Shown: positions 1-11,918 of the stretch, piece by piece | Position numbering within the stretch: position 1 is the first letter of the stretch | Layout of the letters: each line of letters opens with the position of its first letter | Assembly (NCBI RefSeq): GCF_001042595.1 | Contig: NZ_AP012326.1 | Span: 1,488,001-1,552,000, forward strand | DNA from: Bifidobacterium dentium JCM 1195 = DSM 20436 | Lineage (GTDB): Bacteria > Actinomycetota > Actinomycetes > Actinomycetales > Bifidobacteriaceae | Reading direction: 5' to 3' | Length of the DNA stretch: 64,000 nt | The notes under the pieces: model-generated | Seen by the model: the letters and a program-made list of their open reading frames with translations, nothing else | What the model was told of the DNA's origin: nothing | Database searches by the model: none | Translations under genes and position numbers: made by a program

Positions 1-764
1 ACGAGTTCGGCGTTCGGCAGGGCTTGCGCCACGGAAATCGCCATGTCTCCGGTGCCTGGCGCCAAGTCGAGCAGCAGCACGTCGGGCTCCCCCCACCACA
101 CGTCCGACAGGAATTGTTCCAGTGAACGCTGCAAGCGTGGGCCACGCCAGAGAATCGCACGGTCGGCTCCGGCGAACATGCCGATGGAGATCATCTTCAC
201 GCCCCAGGCGGTCACCGGCATAAGCATGCCGTTGAGGTTGGTGGGTTGCGTGTGCACGCCGAACAATCGCGGCAGCGAGAAGCCGTAGATGTCGGCGTCG
301 ATGGCCGCGGTGTCGTAGCCCAATGCGGCAAAGGTCGCGGCAAGGTTGGCGGTGACCGACGATTTGCCGACGCCTCCTTTGCCCGATGCGATAGCGAAGA
401 TACGGGTCTTGATGCCTGGCTTGTTGAACGGGTTCTGTTTGCGTTCCGCCTTGAGACCAGCCACCAGTTGGGTGAGCTTGTCATGGCTCATGGAACCGAC
501 CTCGATATGAGGCTGCAACGTGGCATCCGGATATGAGGCCACTGCACCATTGATCTGATTCGTGATGGTCTGCGAAAGCGGACAACCTTCCACGGTGAGT
601 TCGACGGCGACGGTCACGTCGTATGTGTTGTCCTCCCCTGTGACCGGCGTCGCGTCGATGGAAGCGATCATGCCCAAGTCGGTTACGGAACGACCCAATT
701 CCGGGTCGATCACCTTGCTGAGACGTTCGTAGATTTGCGCTTCGATCATGCGCTCGTCTGTCAT
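1..764 (-). CDS. mrp: Mrp/ApbC family P-loop ATPase (iron-sulfur carrier), 3' end cut by window
   Basis: Probable Fe-S cluster carrier ATPase of the Mrp/NBP35 family, acting in the cytoplasm to load clusters onto apo-proteins. The 254 visible codons start with a MIP18/DUF59-like domain (about residues 1-90, with the EGCP motif at Cys61). A deviant Walker A, SGKGGVGKSS, follows near residues 128-137, and the later LLDLAPGTGD segment is typical of the family. The C-terminus lies beyond base 1. The ATG at 764 has a strong AGGAGG ribosome binding site. It lies 85 bases downstream of ligA on the same strand and is probably cotranscribed with it. The family assignment is firm; the client proteins are unknown. 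Confidence 0.93.
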   Translation of the reverse strand, partial: MTDERMIEAQIYERLSKVIDPELGRSVTDLGMIASIDATPVTGEDNTYDVTVAVELTVEGCPLSQTITNQINGAVASYPDATLQPHIEVGSMSHDKLTQLVAGLKAERKQNPFNKPGIKTRIFAIASGKGGVGKSSVTANLAATFAALGYDTAAIDADIYGFSLPRLFGVHTQPTNLNGMLMPVTAWGVKMISIGMFAGADRAILWRGPRLQRSLEQFLSDVWWGEPDVLLLDLAPGTGDMAISVAQALPNAEL

Positions 765-849
765 GGTTCCTCCTTGTTGCCGCGTACCAGCCTAGCGGTC
801 ATGCATGCGGCATGCCAGAGCCTCGTAGGTTTTGCTCACGAGAACTGCA

Positions 850-3558
<2,709 letters not shown>

Positions 3559-6500
3559 CTAATTGTTGAGCGAACGCAGGAACTGCATCTGTACCACGTC
3601 GGCACCGTCGCGCTCGGCGTCATCCATGCGCGAGGCAGCCACGGACAGCGTGCGCGCAGGTACGAACATACCCTCATCCACGCATACGCGCGCCGCCCTG
3701 CGTACCAGCGAGGCGACCTCGGTTTTCGGCCATACCGGCAGACCGGCCTGTTCCAACACCTGCATGGCTTCCGGCACGGTGGTCGGCACGGGAATGCATT
3801 GCGATTGCGCTCGTGCGATCAGTTCCCGCAGTTCGCCTTCCAACGAGCCGATGCGGCCCGAGGCGATGTCATCGCTCACAATATAGGCTGCCGCCGCGAT
3901 GTCGAAACGATCGCACATCCATTCGGCATAGGCCAGCCGATAGTAGGCGAATGAGGCGTCGTCACGGTCCAAGGCCACATGCAAGGCGTTGAGGCAAGCC
4001 GCACGGGCCGGATCCCAATCCTCTTCGCGAGCCAGCTGGACGGCGAGTTTCAGATGCGACAACGGATAGGCGGGTGCGTACCGCACCATGGCGTTCAGAT
4101 GAGGCAGTGCGGCCTTCGCGCCCTTGATCTGGGCAAGTATGTCGGCCAGTTCCATGTGGGCGTAGAACAGATTGTCGGGAATCAGCACGGTGCGCTCACC
4201 CTCGGTGGCGAACATGCGGTTGTAGATCACCCGTTCCGCATAGGAGTTGAAGTAGCGAGGCACGCCCGGATTGGACTCGAACAGCTGGTCCATGCGACGC
4301 AATGCCGCTTCGATCATCTCTACGGCCTGATCGATCTGGCCGCTGAACAGCAGATCACGGGCCTTCATGCGTTCGGCGTCAAGATCGTCGGCCAAAGTGA
4401 ACGAGAAGTCCGGCGTATCATTGCCGTCGATCAGCGCACTGGTCACCTGTGTGGCGAGTCCCGTCAGTTCCGGGTCGCCTATGGCGTTGATGATGTCCAT
4501 CGCACGCTGTGCCTTGGCCACGGAGGGCATGCCATCGTCGGCGGCCAACTGGTGGAACTCCCCCACGGCGCGCTGCAGCAGATCGACGCGTTGGATCGAC
4601 AGTCCGGATACGTCCCCGCAACCAAACAGTTCGGCGCTTTCCCTGCCGAATCTTTTGTCGGAAAGCTCCGGCTCTTCCTGCGATCCGGTCGGGGAGAATC
4701 GACTGTCGCGCAGGTCGAACGTGGCATCGACCGGTTTCAGCGCGCCCATGCCGTCCACATCCATTTCCGCATCGAACATGCGATACGTGGGCACGGGGTT
4801 GGCCAATCCGTCCGTATGCAGACGTTTCAGGAATTCTTCACGTGTGAAGGTGACCGTCACCAGATTGCGCACGGTCGGGTTCTTACGCAGCTGGCTCATC
4901 GGATCGTCATCATCGCCGTTGCCGTCGATATCCGCATCCGTGAAGGCGATCATGCCTGCGTCGCCGATGTCGCCCGTACCTTGCACATCATCCTCGCTGT
5001 CGGATTGCGGCATGCTGAAGGTCATGTCATCGAAGTCGATGTCCTTCATCAGGTCTTCGAACTGGTCATCGAGCGCCGCATCATGGTCATCGGAGGAAGA
5101 AGTCGAATCCGCGGAGGTTTCGGAAGGGCGTGTGGGAGCCGTCATGGCCGGATCCCCGTGGAAGTCGCCGTCCTTCGGAGCCGCCTTGGAACGCGATGGG
5201 CCCATTTCACCGGTACGGATGCGTTCGAAGGCGCTCAATGCTTCGCTCATCAGCTCGCTGATGGCGGAGTCCTGCTCGGCGACGGCTTCTTCCAGACCGA
5301 TGGAGTCGATGTGCATCGATACACGTCGCACATGCGGATCGGCACCGAAGCTCAATGCCGCCATGAGCAGACCGATGCGCAGATTGTAGTCGGCGCTCAT
5401 GCGGGCGCGCTCCGCATCCCCCAGTTTCACCCATGCATGATGTTCCGGGTCGTATCGGGTGGAAGGCATCATGGACACTCCGGCCGAAGTGAAGCCGATT
5501 GCCACGTTGCCGTCTTCGAGGCTGCAACGGAATTCCACGTCGAAACGGTATGGCAGGCGCAGGCTTCGCAGCAGACGCGCCATGGCTTGGCGATACACCC
5601 ATTCCGAGCCGCCTTCGGTGAGACATGCTTCGCTCGGCGATTCATCCTTGGTGTCTTCGGCAATGTGTCGTCGGGTCTCGTCGGCGATGTCGACGAGTCT
5701 GGCGACGGCCTGGATGCCGCTATCCTGATGTGAATCGAGGATGGCCCCGAATTCATCGTCGGGTTTCAAAGCGATCAATGCTGGATTCTCCAGCAATGCC
5801 AGATCGATCTGCGCGGCTTCGGCACGAGTGACCGTGTCTTCCGTGGGCAGGCATCCGATGCGCGCATTGCGTTCCAGCCAGGAGCTTACGGCGGCAAAAC
5901 GGTTGAGATTGCCTTCGATGTTGAGCGCACGCAGGGCGGCACCGAACGGCAGGGTGGAATCCCATGCGAAGAAATAGCAGTTCGAATAGCTGGACGTATA
6001 CAGGTGCAACGGTTCGGCACCATGTACCGCCTCCAGCATCTGGTTCTGCTCAAGCGCACCGGCCTCACGCATCAGATCGGCGAAATAGTCCTCCAGGCCG
6101 GAAGCGCGCATGCCATGTGAACGGGCGCTCATCGTATCGCGTATGGAACGTCGAATGGCCCCCATCGGGGCTTCGCGGTTGAGGCGGCGGAAGATGTTGC
6201 CCGAGCCGAAACCGATCAGCAGGCCATTCATCTGCGGCAGCATGTATGCGGCGAAGAATGCGATGGTCAGCGCATCGCGGAACTCCAGATCGTAACGCAT
6301 CGCCTCCGGCAGTTTGGCACGTAGTTGTTCCAACGTGTACCGATTGCCGACCTTCAGCCATGAGGCGAGCCACATCATGCGCCCTCCTTCGGCTCGACCG
6401 ACCACACCGCCCTGCGAGGCCTTCACCATTTTCGGCGGATTGGACGGCGCATGGCCGAAACGCATGCCGTCGGGCAGGGTCAGCTCCTCCTCTTTGACGA

Positions 6501-6957
6501 AGACGAACCGGGGCTCCATGCCCTGAACGTCCATGGACGGATCGGTTCCTGCGAATACACGCGCCTTGCTGTCGGCCAGAGCGATCTGCGCGAAATGGTC
6601 CTTATCGGTGAACAGGCCGATGGAGAACGCCTGTCCCTTGGTCTGAGGCAGCTGAGCCCAGCCCAGCCTCAATCGTCCGGGAACGCCTTCAAAACCGTCG
6701 AACACGCGCCTTTTGGTCAGAGGCCCCAATCGAACGGCATTGCGGGTCAGCTCGCCGACCACATCCTGCGGGGCGTTCAGGGCCGCGCCGAACGGATTGC
6801 CGAAGGTGGTATCGGACGCGCCGGCGTCAACGTGATCGCCCCGCAAACGTCCCAAGGTTTTGTGCACCCCGCGCATAAGGCGATCCAGCATATCCCGGTT
6901 CGCGCCCGGCTCATCCGCTGAAGGCGATGATGATGTGAGGTGAGACATGGTAGCCAT
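3559..6957 (-). CDS. Large acidic TPR-like protein of unknown function
   Basis: I cannot assign a function to this protein of about 1132 aa. The N-terminal half looks globular and mixed alpha/beta. A central stretch (roughly residues 600-720) is low-complexity and very rich in Asp, Glu and Ser. The C-terminal 350 residues are helical, with spaced Ala/Leu/Tyr patterns that suggest TPR-type repeats and hence a scaffold role. No signal peptide or membrane segment is visible. The frame extends to 7029, but that would overlap the divergent gene. I prefer ATG 6957 (MATMSH); 6978 and 6948 are alternatives and none has a clear ribosome binding site. It sits directly upstream of ligA on the same strand, so cotranscription is likely. 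Confidence 0.75.
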   Translation of the reverse strand: MATMSHLTSSSPSADEPGANRDMLDRLMRGVHKTLGRLRGDHVDAGASDTTFGNPFGAALNAPQDVVGELTRNAVRLGPLTKRRVFDGFEGVPGRLRLGWAQLPQTKGQAFSIGLFTDKDHFAQIALADSKARVFAGTDPSMDVQGMEPRFVFVKEEELTLPDGMRFGHAPSNPPKMVKASQGGVVGRAEGGRMMWLASWLKVGNRYTLEQLRAKLPEAMRYDLEFRDALTIAFFAAYMLPQMNGLLIGFGSGNIFRRLNREAPMGAIRRSIRDTMSARSHGMRASGLEDYFADLMREAGALEQNQMLEAVHGAEPLHLYTSSYSNCYFFAWDSTLPFGAALRALNIEGNLNRFAAVSSWLERNARIGCLPTEDTVTRAEAAQIDLALLENPALIALKPDDEFGAILDSHQDSGIQAVARLVDIADETRRHIAEDTKDESPSEACLTEGGSEWVYRQAMARLLRSLRLPYRFDVEFRCSLEDGNVAIGFTSAGVSMMPSTRYDPEHHAWVKLGDAERARMSADYNLRIGLLMAALSFGADPHVRRVSMHIDSIGLEEAVAEQDSAISELMSEALSAFERIRTGEMGPSRSKAAPKDGDFHGDPAMTAPTRPSETSADSTSSSDDHDAALDDQFEDLMKDIDFDDMTFSMPQSDSEDDVQGTGDIGDAGMIAFTDADIDGNGDDDDPMSQLRKNPTVRNLVTVTFTREEFLKRLHTDGLANPVPTYRMFDAEMDVDGMGALKPVDATFDLRDSRFSPTGSQEEPELSDKRFGRESAELFGCGDVSGLSIQRVDLLQRAVGEFHQLAADDGMPSVAKAQRAMDIINAIGDPELTGLATQVTSALIDGNDTPDFSFTLADDLDAERMKARDLLFSGQIDQAVEMIEAALRRMDQLFESNPGVPRYFNSYAERVIYNRMFATEGERTVLIPDNLFYAHMELADILAQIKGAKAALPHLNAMVRYAPAYPLSHLKLAVQLAREEDWDPARAACLNALHVALDRDDASFAYYRLAYAEWMCDRFDIAAAAYIVSDDIASGRIGSLEGELRELIARAQSQCIPVPTTVPEAMQVLEQAGLPVWPKTEVASLVRRAARVCVDEGMFVPARTLSVAASRMDDAERDGADVVQMQFLRSLNN

Positions 6958-6998
6958 TCTTTCAATCCAACCCGACATGCAGCCATTAGAATAATGAC

Positions 6999-9203
6999 GT
7001 GATCTCTTCGAAGCAGCGTATTCAGACACGTCACCGCATGTGCGCAGCCATTCTATCCGCTCTTGCCATCATGGTGCTGATTGAGTGCGTGTTGTGCAAC
7101 CTGCCGTTCTGGAGAACGCTTGCCGCCAGCGGTGATTCCGCCGCCGCAAGCAACACGTTGGGGCCGGGTCTGGAACGCACCGCCGACGGCATGCTCACCG
7201 TCACCGACCCCACGCAGGCCTATCTGCAAGTGGTCGCCGACGGTACGTCAGCCTACATACGCATCGATCCCGTATCGGGACGGACGATCGACAAAGCGCG
7301 CCAGGATGCCGAAAACAAGGGCACCGAACCACCGCTCACCACCATTCGGGTACGGCCGGACGCCGATCGGGTCGCCTGCACGATTCGCTCCGTGTCACTG
7401 TCCCTGCCCCGCTCGCTGTATGTGAAGGCGGAGGCCGGCAGAACGGTGCGCGTGCAGATTCTGGAACCGAAGGGTTCACGGATTCCGATTCAAGCCGTAC
7501 GCGCCAATGTGCGCGTGCCTTTCGAAATCAGTCCGCTTCGTATCGGCCTTATGGTCATCGTGTTCGCCTTGCTGCTGCTATGGAGACCGAATTCGCGTCT
7601 GTGGAAGGTGCCGCTTGATACGTCCGCCGTTCGCCAGCGCACGGCCTTCGCCCTGCTCATGGCCATTCCCGCCATCATCACCATCTGGAACGTCGTATGG
7701 CAGATTCGTTCCGCCGTCCCCCTGCAGTTCCATGCCGACGGCATGTACACCTACGATTTCGACCAGTACGACCATATGGCGCAGGCGCTGCGCAACGGCC
7801 ACACCTGGCTTGACCTGGAAGTGCCGGACGAGCTCCGCGACGCTGACAATCCGTACAGCGCCGAAACCCGGCAGCGTCTTCTTGACGACGGTGTCAGTCC
7901 GATCTATTGGGATTACGCCTACTATCAGGGTCATTGGTACTCCTATTTCGGCGTGCTTCCGGCAATCATGCTGTTCCTGCCGTTTCGTGCGATCACATCG
8001 CTATGGGTCGAGGGCGGGCTCATGTTGCCTTCCAGCGCGGCGGTGCTTCTGCTCATGTTCGGTTTTCTGGTGTTTGCCTGCCTGCTTACGGTGCGGCTGA
8101 TCGAACGCATCCGCCCCGGTTCCTCCCTCGCGGCGGCCAGTCTGCTGTGCGTGTTCATGTTGTTGGCATCCAACAGCGTCTATCTGTGGTATCGCACGAA
8201 TTTCTATTCGGTGCCGATCGCCGCCTCCCTGTTCCTGAGCACACTGGGGTTGTGGCTATGGTTGGGAGCCGCGAAGCCATTGCCTTCCGCATCCCATGAC
8301 GACATGCCTGCGGTGGAGGATCCGCCGGCGTTGTCACTGCCGCACTTGGCGGCCGGCTCGGTATGCATCGCCGCGAACCTCGGCTGTCGGCCCACGTTCA
8401 CGGTGGTGGCACTGCTGGCGTTCGCGATTTTCCGGCCGCAGATTCATGCCATCATCCGTCAATGCAAAGTGCGGCGTGACGGTGGATCCGTCAGCCACGG
8501 TACGGGCGTATTGCGGCTGCTACGCGCACCATTCGCCGTGCTGGTTCCCGCACTGGTCGTGGTCGTTCCACTGCTTGCCTACAATGTGGCACGATTCGGA
8601 TCCGTCCTTGATTTCGGCAGCAGCTATCAGATGACCGTCACCGATATGACGAATTACCATCAGCCATTTGCCAACTTTCTGCTTACCTGCGGATATTATC
8701 TGTTTCTGCCGTTACGATTCACCGATCAGTTCCCGTTCCTAGCGGTCTCTCCGACGCCTTTGCCGTCGTGGGGCTTCACCGAGGCGATGCCCGGTGGCTT
8801 GTTCACAACGGTGCCGCTTGCCATCACCGCACTCGCGCAGCCATTCCTGCGGCGTCGCATGCACCGATCTGGCCGAGCGAATATGTGGGGTATGCTGACG
8901 GCATGTTTGATTCTGGGACTGCTGACCATAGCGCTTGACTCGCGCCTCGGAGGTCTCGGATGGCGATACATCGCCGATTTCGGCTGGTTGTTCGCGTTGG
9001 CCGCCCTGCCGGCATGGCTGTTCGCGCTCGATTGTTCCCGTCCACGACTGAGATGGCTGATGCGCGCGGGTGTTCTCGCGCTGCTGATGTTCTCGATTAC
9101 GATCACCGTGCTGTCGCTGTTCATGCCAGGGCGCGAGGATGAGTTGATTCGCGCCAATTCGGTATTGTTCCTTGAAGTACAGTCATGGTTCGCACTGCCC
9201 TGA
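6999..9203 (+). CDS. Polytopic membrane protein, glycosyltransferase-like
   Basis: A 734-aa integral membrane protein. One N-terminal hydrophobic segment (about residues 14-40) is followed by an extracytoplasmic region of about 140 residues. From residue 180 on there are about ten further membrane segments. A soluble loop around residues 245-310 is rich in Asp, Tyr and Trp (FDQYDHMA, SPIYWDYAYYQGHWYSYFG). This layout resembles lipid-linked-sugar glycosyltransferases of the GT-C type, but I see no decisive catalytic signature, so the class is inference. The start is GTG 6999, with TAGAAT seven bases before it, so the message may be leaderless. The ASST gene follows 143 bases downstream on the same strand. 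Confidence 0.7.
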   Translation: MISSKQRIQTRHRMCAAILSALAIMVLIECVLCNLPFWRTLAASGDSAAASNTLGPGLERTADGMLTVTDPTQAYLQVVADGTSAYIRIDPVSGRTIDKARQDAENKGTEPPLTTIRVRPDADRVACTIRSVSLSLPRSLYVKAEAGRTVRVQILEPKGSRIPIQAVRANVRVPFEISPLRIGLMVIVFALLLLWRPNSRLWKVPLDTSAVRQRTAFALLMAIPAIITIWNVVWQIRSAVPLQFHADGMYTYDFDQYDHMAQALRNGHTWLDLEVPDELRDADNPYSAETRQRLLDDGVSPIYWDYAYYQGHWYSYFGVLPAIMLFLPFRAITSLWVEGGLMLPSSAAVLLLMFGFLVFACLLTVRLIERIRPGSSLAAASLLCVFMLLASNSVYLWYRTNFYSVPIAASLFLSTLGLWLWLGAAKPLPSASHDDMPAVEDPPALSLPHLAAGSVCIAANLGCRPTFTVVALLAFAIFRPQIHAIIRQCKVRRDGGSVSHGTGVLRLLRAPFAVLVPALVVVVPLLAYNVARFGSVLDFGSSYQMTVTDMTNYHQPFANFLLTCGYYLFLPLRFTDQFPFLAVSPTPLPSWGFTEAMPGGLFTTVPLAITALAQPFLRRRMHRSGRANMWGMLTACLILGLLTIALDSRLGGLGWRYIADFGWLFALAALPAWLFALDCSRPRLRWLMRAGVLALLMFSITITVLSLFMPGREDELIRANSVLFLEVQSWFALP

Positions 9204-9346
9204 TTCGTTGCGCATATGCCATTTACAGCGAATATTCAGCCTATTCTCATGATTCAACGAGCGAATTTACCTGTTGTCTTTGAGGTACGGCGATAATAGT
9301 GGCGGATATCCCCCTTTCGCCTTGAGATGAATATCGTCGGAGTCAT

Positions 9347-11014
9347 ATGTTTATGAAAAAGCTCGCCATATTGCCGAACCACCCTCGGGCCAGACGCTGG
9401 TCCGCCGCACTCATCGCCTCCGCCATCGCGCTGGGCGCATGCCTGTTGAGCTACGACAATGTAGAGGCGCAGATACGTCAAAACCGTATCGAACGGCTCA
9501 ACGCCCGAATAGAAAACGTATACACCGCCGACTATCAGGACATGGCCGACGACAATCTCAAGGCCGAGAAAAGCCAGGCCGCGGCCACGGAAGACGACAT
9601 CTTCGTCAAAGAGAACCCTTACGGCACCAACACCACGTCGCTGTACGTGTATTTCACCACCGATGACGCCGTCTCCGTCAGCTATACCGTGCACGCGGAC
9701 GGATATGCCGACTTCACACGCACCGCATATCAGGAATCGCAATACCAGCGCACGCACGAATTCCAACTGCTGGGACTCATACCCGGCAAGACCAACACCA
9801 TCACCCTCACACTGACCAACGCAGACGGCGACGCACGCACGCATACGATCACCCATAGGGGCGCCTCACTGCTCGGCAACGAGGAAGTGCAGCTCGAATC
9901 GACCAAGACCGCGGAAACCGGGGAGAATCTCGGTGATGGCCTGTATGCGATTCTCGGCAACGACAGCGACGAGCAGGACTTCATGTTCTACTACGACACG
10001 AACGGCGTGCTGCGCGGCGAGATCCCCGTGCTCTACTACCGTTCGCACCGTCTGCTGTTCGATGACGACGGACTCATGTGGTTCTCCGCCTCCACCAAGC
10101 ACATGGTCGGCATGAACCGGCTCGGCAAGCTGGAGAAAATCTACAATCTGGGATCCGACTACATCCTGCACCACGACTACGCCCTGGACGATGATGGCAA
10201 CATCGTGATGCTCGCCACCGAGCTGAACCGCAGCGACAACGCCGTACAGGATCAGGTCATCAAACTCGACACCACCACCGGCGAAGTGACCGGCCTGCTC
10301 GATTTCGGCGAGATGTTCGCCGACTACAAGGCCTCCTCCACGCATGCGGGCACCGACGAATCGGATTCCAACGCGAAGAACCGCTGGGACTGGCTGCACT
10401 GCAATACCATCCAACTGCTGGAAGACGGCTCCGCCCTGTTCTCCGCACGAGAGACGTCGACCATCATCAAAGTGAACGACTTGGAATCGAAACCGACGCT
10501 CGCCTACATGATCGGCGAAGCATCCGTGTGGGCCGGTACCGACGAAGCCGACTCGTTCCTCACCAAATCCGGCTCGTTCCCCGACACCGGCGGACAGCAT
10601 TCGATCACCTACGTAACCGATGATTCACTGTCGGACGGCCAGTACTATCTGTACATGTTCAACAACAACTTCGGCACCGCCCTGACCCGACCCGAGTTCG
10701 ACTGGTCCGTGATCGACGGCATTTCGACGGAGTTCTCCTCCGACACGGCGCGCTCGCAGTACCGCAAGTATCTGGTCGATGAGAACGCCGGCACGTACAG
10801 TGAAGTGTCGTCGTTTGACGTGCCCTATTCGCCGTACGTCTCCTCCGCGCAGGAGCTCGACAACGGCAACATCCTCATCGATTCGGGCATGAAGGGCCTG
10901 TTCGGGCAATACTCGTCCGATGGTACGCTGCTGTCCGAGTTCAGGATGACGCTCAACACCAGCTATATCTACCGCGTCTACTCCTACGATTTCCAAGGTT
11001 TCTATTTCGCCTGA
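9347..11014 (+). CDS. Arylsulfate sulfotransferase (ASST family), membrane-anchored
   Basis: PAPS-independent sulfotransferase that moves a sulfuryl group from one aryl sulfate to a phenol acceptor via a sulfo-histidine, outside the cytoplasm. The 555-aa protein has an N-terminal hydrophobic segment (about residues 20-38) ending in LGAC, a possible lipobox at Cys37. An N-terminal beta domain and a beta-propeller follow. The ASST active-site set is present in order: HHDY (His276), DWLHCN (His351), SAREAS-like Arg368, and GGQH (His418), which corresponds to the catalytic His in E. coli ASST. ATG 9347 has GGAG upstream. No DsbA/DsbB-type partner genes are nearby, unlike in enterobacteria. The physiological substrate is unknown. 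Confidence 0.85.
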   Translation: MFMKKLAILPNHPRARRWSAALIASAIALGACLLSYDNVEAQIRQNRIERLNARIENVYTADYQDMADDNLKAEKSQAAATEDDIFVKENPYGTNTTSLYVYFTTDDAVSVSYTVHADGYADFTRTAYQESQYQRTHEFQLLGLIPGKTNTITLTLTNADGDARTHTITHRGASLLGNEEVQLESTKTAETGENLGDGLYAILGNDSDEQDFMFYYDTNGVLRGEIPVLYYRSHRLLFDDDGLMWFSASTKHMVGMNRLGKLEKIYNLGSDYILHHDYALDDDGNIVMLATELNRSDNAVQDQVIKLDTTTGEVTGLLDFGEMFADYKASSTHAGTDESDSNAKNRWDWLHCNTIQLLEDGSALFSARETSTIIKVNDLESKPTLAYMIGEASVWAGTDEADSFLTKSGSFPDTGGQHSITYVTDDSLSDGQYYLYMFNNNFGTALTRPEFDWSVIDGISTEFSSDTARSQYRKYLVDENAGTYSEVSSFDVPYSPYVSSAQELDNGNILIDSGMKGLFGQYSSDGTLLSEFRMTLNTSYIYRVYSYDFQGFYFA

Positions 11015-11060
11015 CCACACCCACCGACGACTCACGCCGATTGAGGATGGTCACTATACA

Positions 11061-11912
11061 ATGATTCCCATGGGATTCTTCGATACGCTCTTCACCGCCA
11101 AACACGACACCCCCATCTCGACCGTGACCTTCACGCTCGACAACGCCGCACATACCTATGAGGACGGCAATATCGGCCTGGATGCCACAACGCTGACCAT
11201 CACGCCCTCCGATAGGCGGGTGGCGGTGATCGGCCTGAATGGTTCCGGCAAGACCACGTTGCTGAAACTGCTTGACGGGGCATTGCCAGCCACCGCAGGC
11301 TCGGTCCGGATCACGGCCGACGGCACGGATTACGATCCATCCGTAAAGCGTGACCTGAAGCGTGTCGAGGATTGTATCGGACGCGTACGCCGCGAGGAGA
11401 TTCCGAACGGCTATTACCAGGCCTCCTCGATACGCGAGGCGATCGACCAGCCGTTGAAAAAACATAAGGTTCCGGAAAGCGAACGTCAGGCGATCATCGG
11501 CAATCTGTTCGCTCATTTCGACCTGGCATCGGTCGCGAAGGAACCCGCTTCCGCCTTGGATGGCGAGAAACGGCATCTGCTGGCGATCGCTTCCGCGCTG
11601 AGCTTCTCCCCTGCCGCAATCGTAGCCGATGAACCGACCAAGGGATTGGATGAGGTCGCTTCGGCCAACGTGGCCAAGGCGCTGTTCAGCTATGACAGGC
11701 AGGTGATCTTCGCCACGCACGACACGGCACTCATCACCCGCCCCGAATATGCCATCGACCGTACGCTCGTGGTCGACGAGCACAACGTGGTCTTCGATGG
11801 CACGCCCCATGACGCCGTCGCCTTCTACACCGACCTCATCCGAGCCAAGTATGAGGCATCCAGATTCCCTCAATCTGCCGACGCTGACGGCCGCTCAGCG
11901 TCGGCAGATTGA
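11061..11912 (+). CDS. Stand-alone ABC transporter ATPase (ECF-type)
   Basis: A 283-aa nucleotide-binding subunit resembling energy-coupling factor ATPases. Walker A is GLNGSGKTT (about residues 58-66) and Walker B is IVADEP followed by TKGLDE. The switch His lies in FATHD. The usual LSGGQ signature is replaced by ALDGEK, so the signature is degenerate. No permease or substrate-binding gene is adjacent, so its partner must be encoded elsewhere. It starts 47 bases after the ASST stop. ATG 11061 has a distant GAGGAT; ATG 11070 is an alternative. Its last codons form one arm of a perfect 19-bp hairpin. Confidence 0.8.
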   Translation: MIPMGFFDTLFTAKHDTPISTVTFTLDNAAHTYEDGNIGLDATTLTITPSDRRVAVIGLNGSGKTTLLKLLDGALPATAGSVRITADGTDYDPSVKRDLKRVEDCIGRVRREEIPNGYYQASSIREAIDQPLKKHKVPESERQAIIGNLFAHFDLASVAKEPASALDGEKRHLLAIASALSFSPAAIVADEPTKGLDEVASANVAKALFSYDRQVIFATHDTALITRPEYAIDRTLVVDEHNVVFDGTPHDAVAFYTDLIRAKYEASRFPQSADADGRSASAD

Positions 11913-11913
11913 G
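11869..11913. terminator. Perfect 19-bp hairpin spanning the ABC gene stop codon
   Basis: Bases 11869-11887 are exactly complementary to 11895-11913, with a 7-base loop CGGCCGC. The structure covers the last codons and stop of the ABC ATPase gene, and the convergent aminotransferase gene ends six bases away at 11919. It probably acts as a two-way terminator, although neither side carries a strong T tract. Confidence 0.75.
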
Positions 11914-11918
11914 AAGGA

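Noticed and set aside
3979..5733. 584-codon open frame on the plus strand
   Set aside because: It is exactly antisense to the large TPR-like gene, His/Gly/Arg-rich, and has no domain pattern; high-GC shadow frame.
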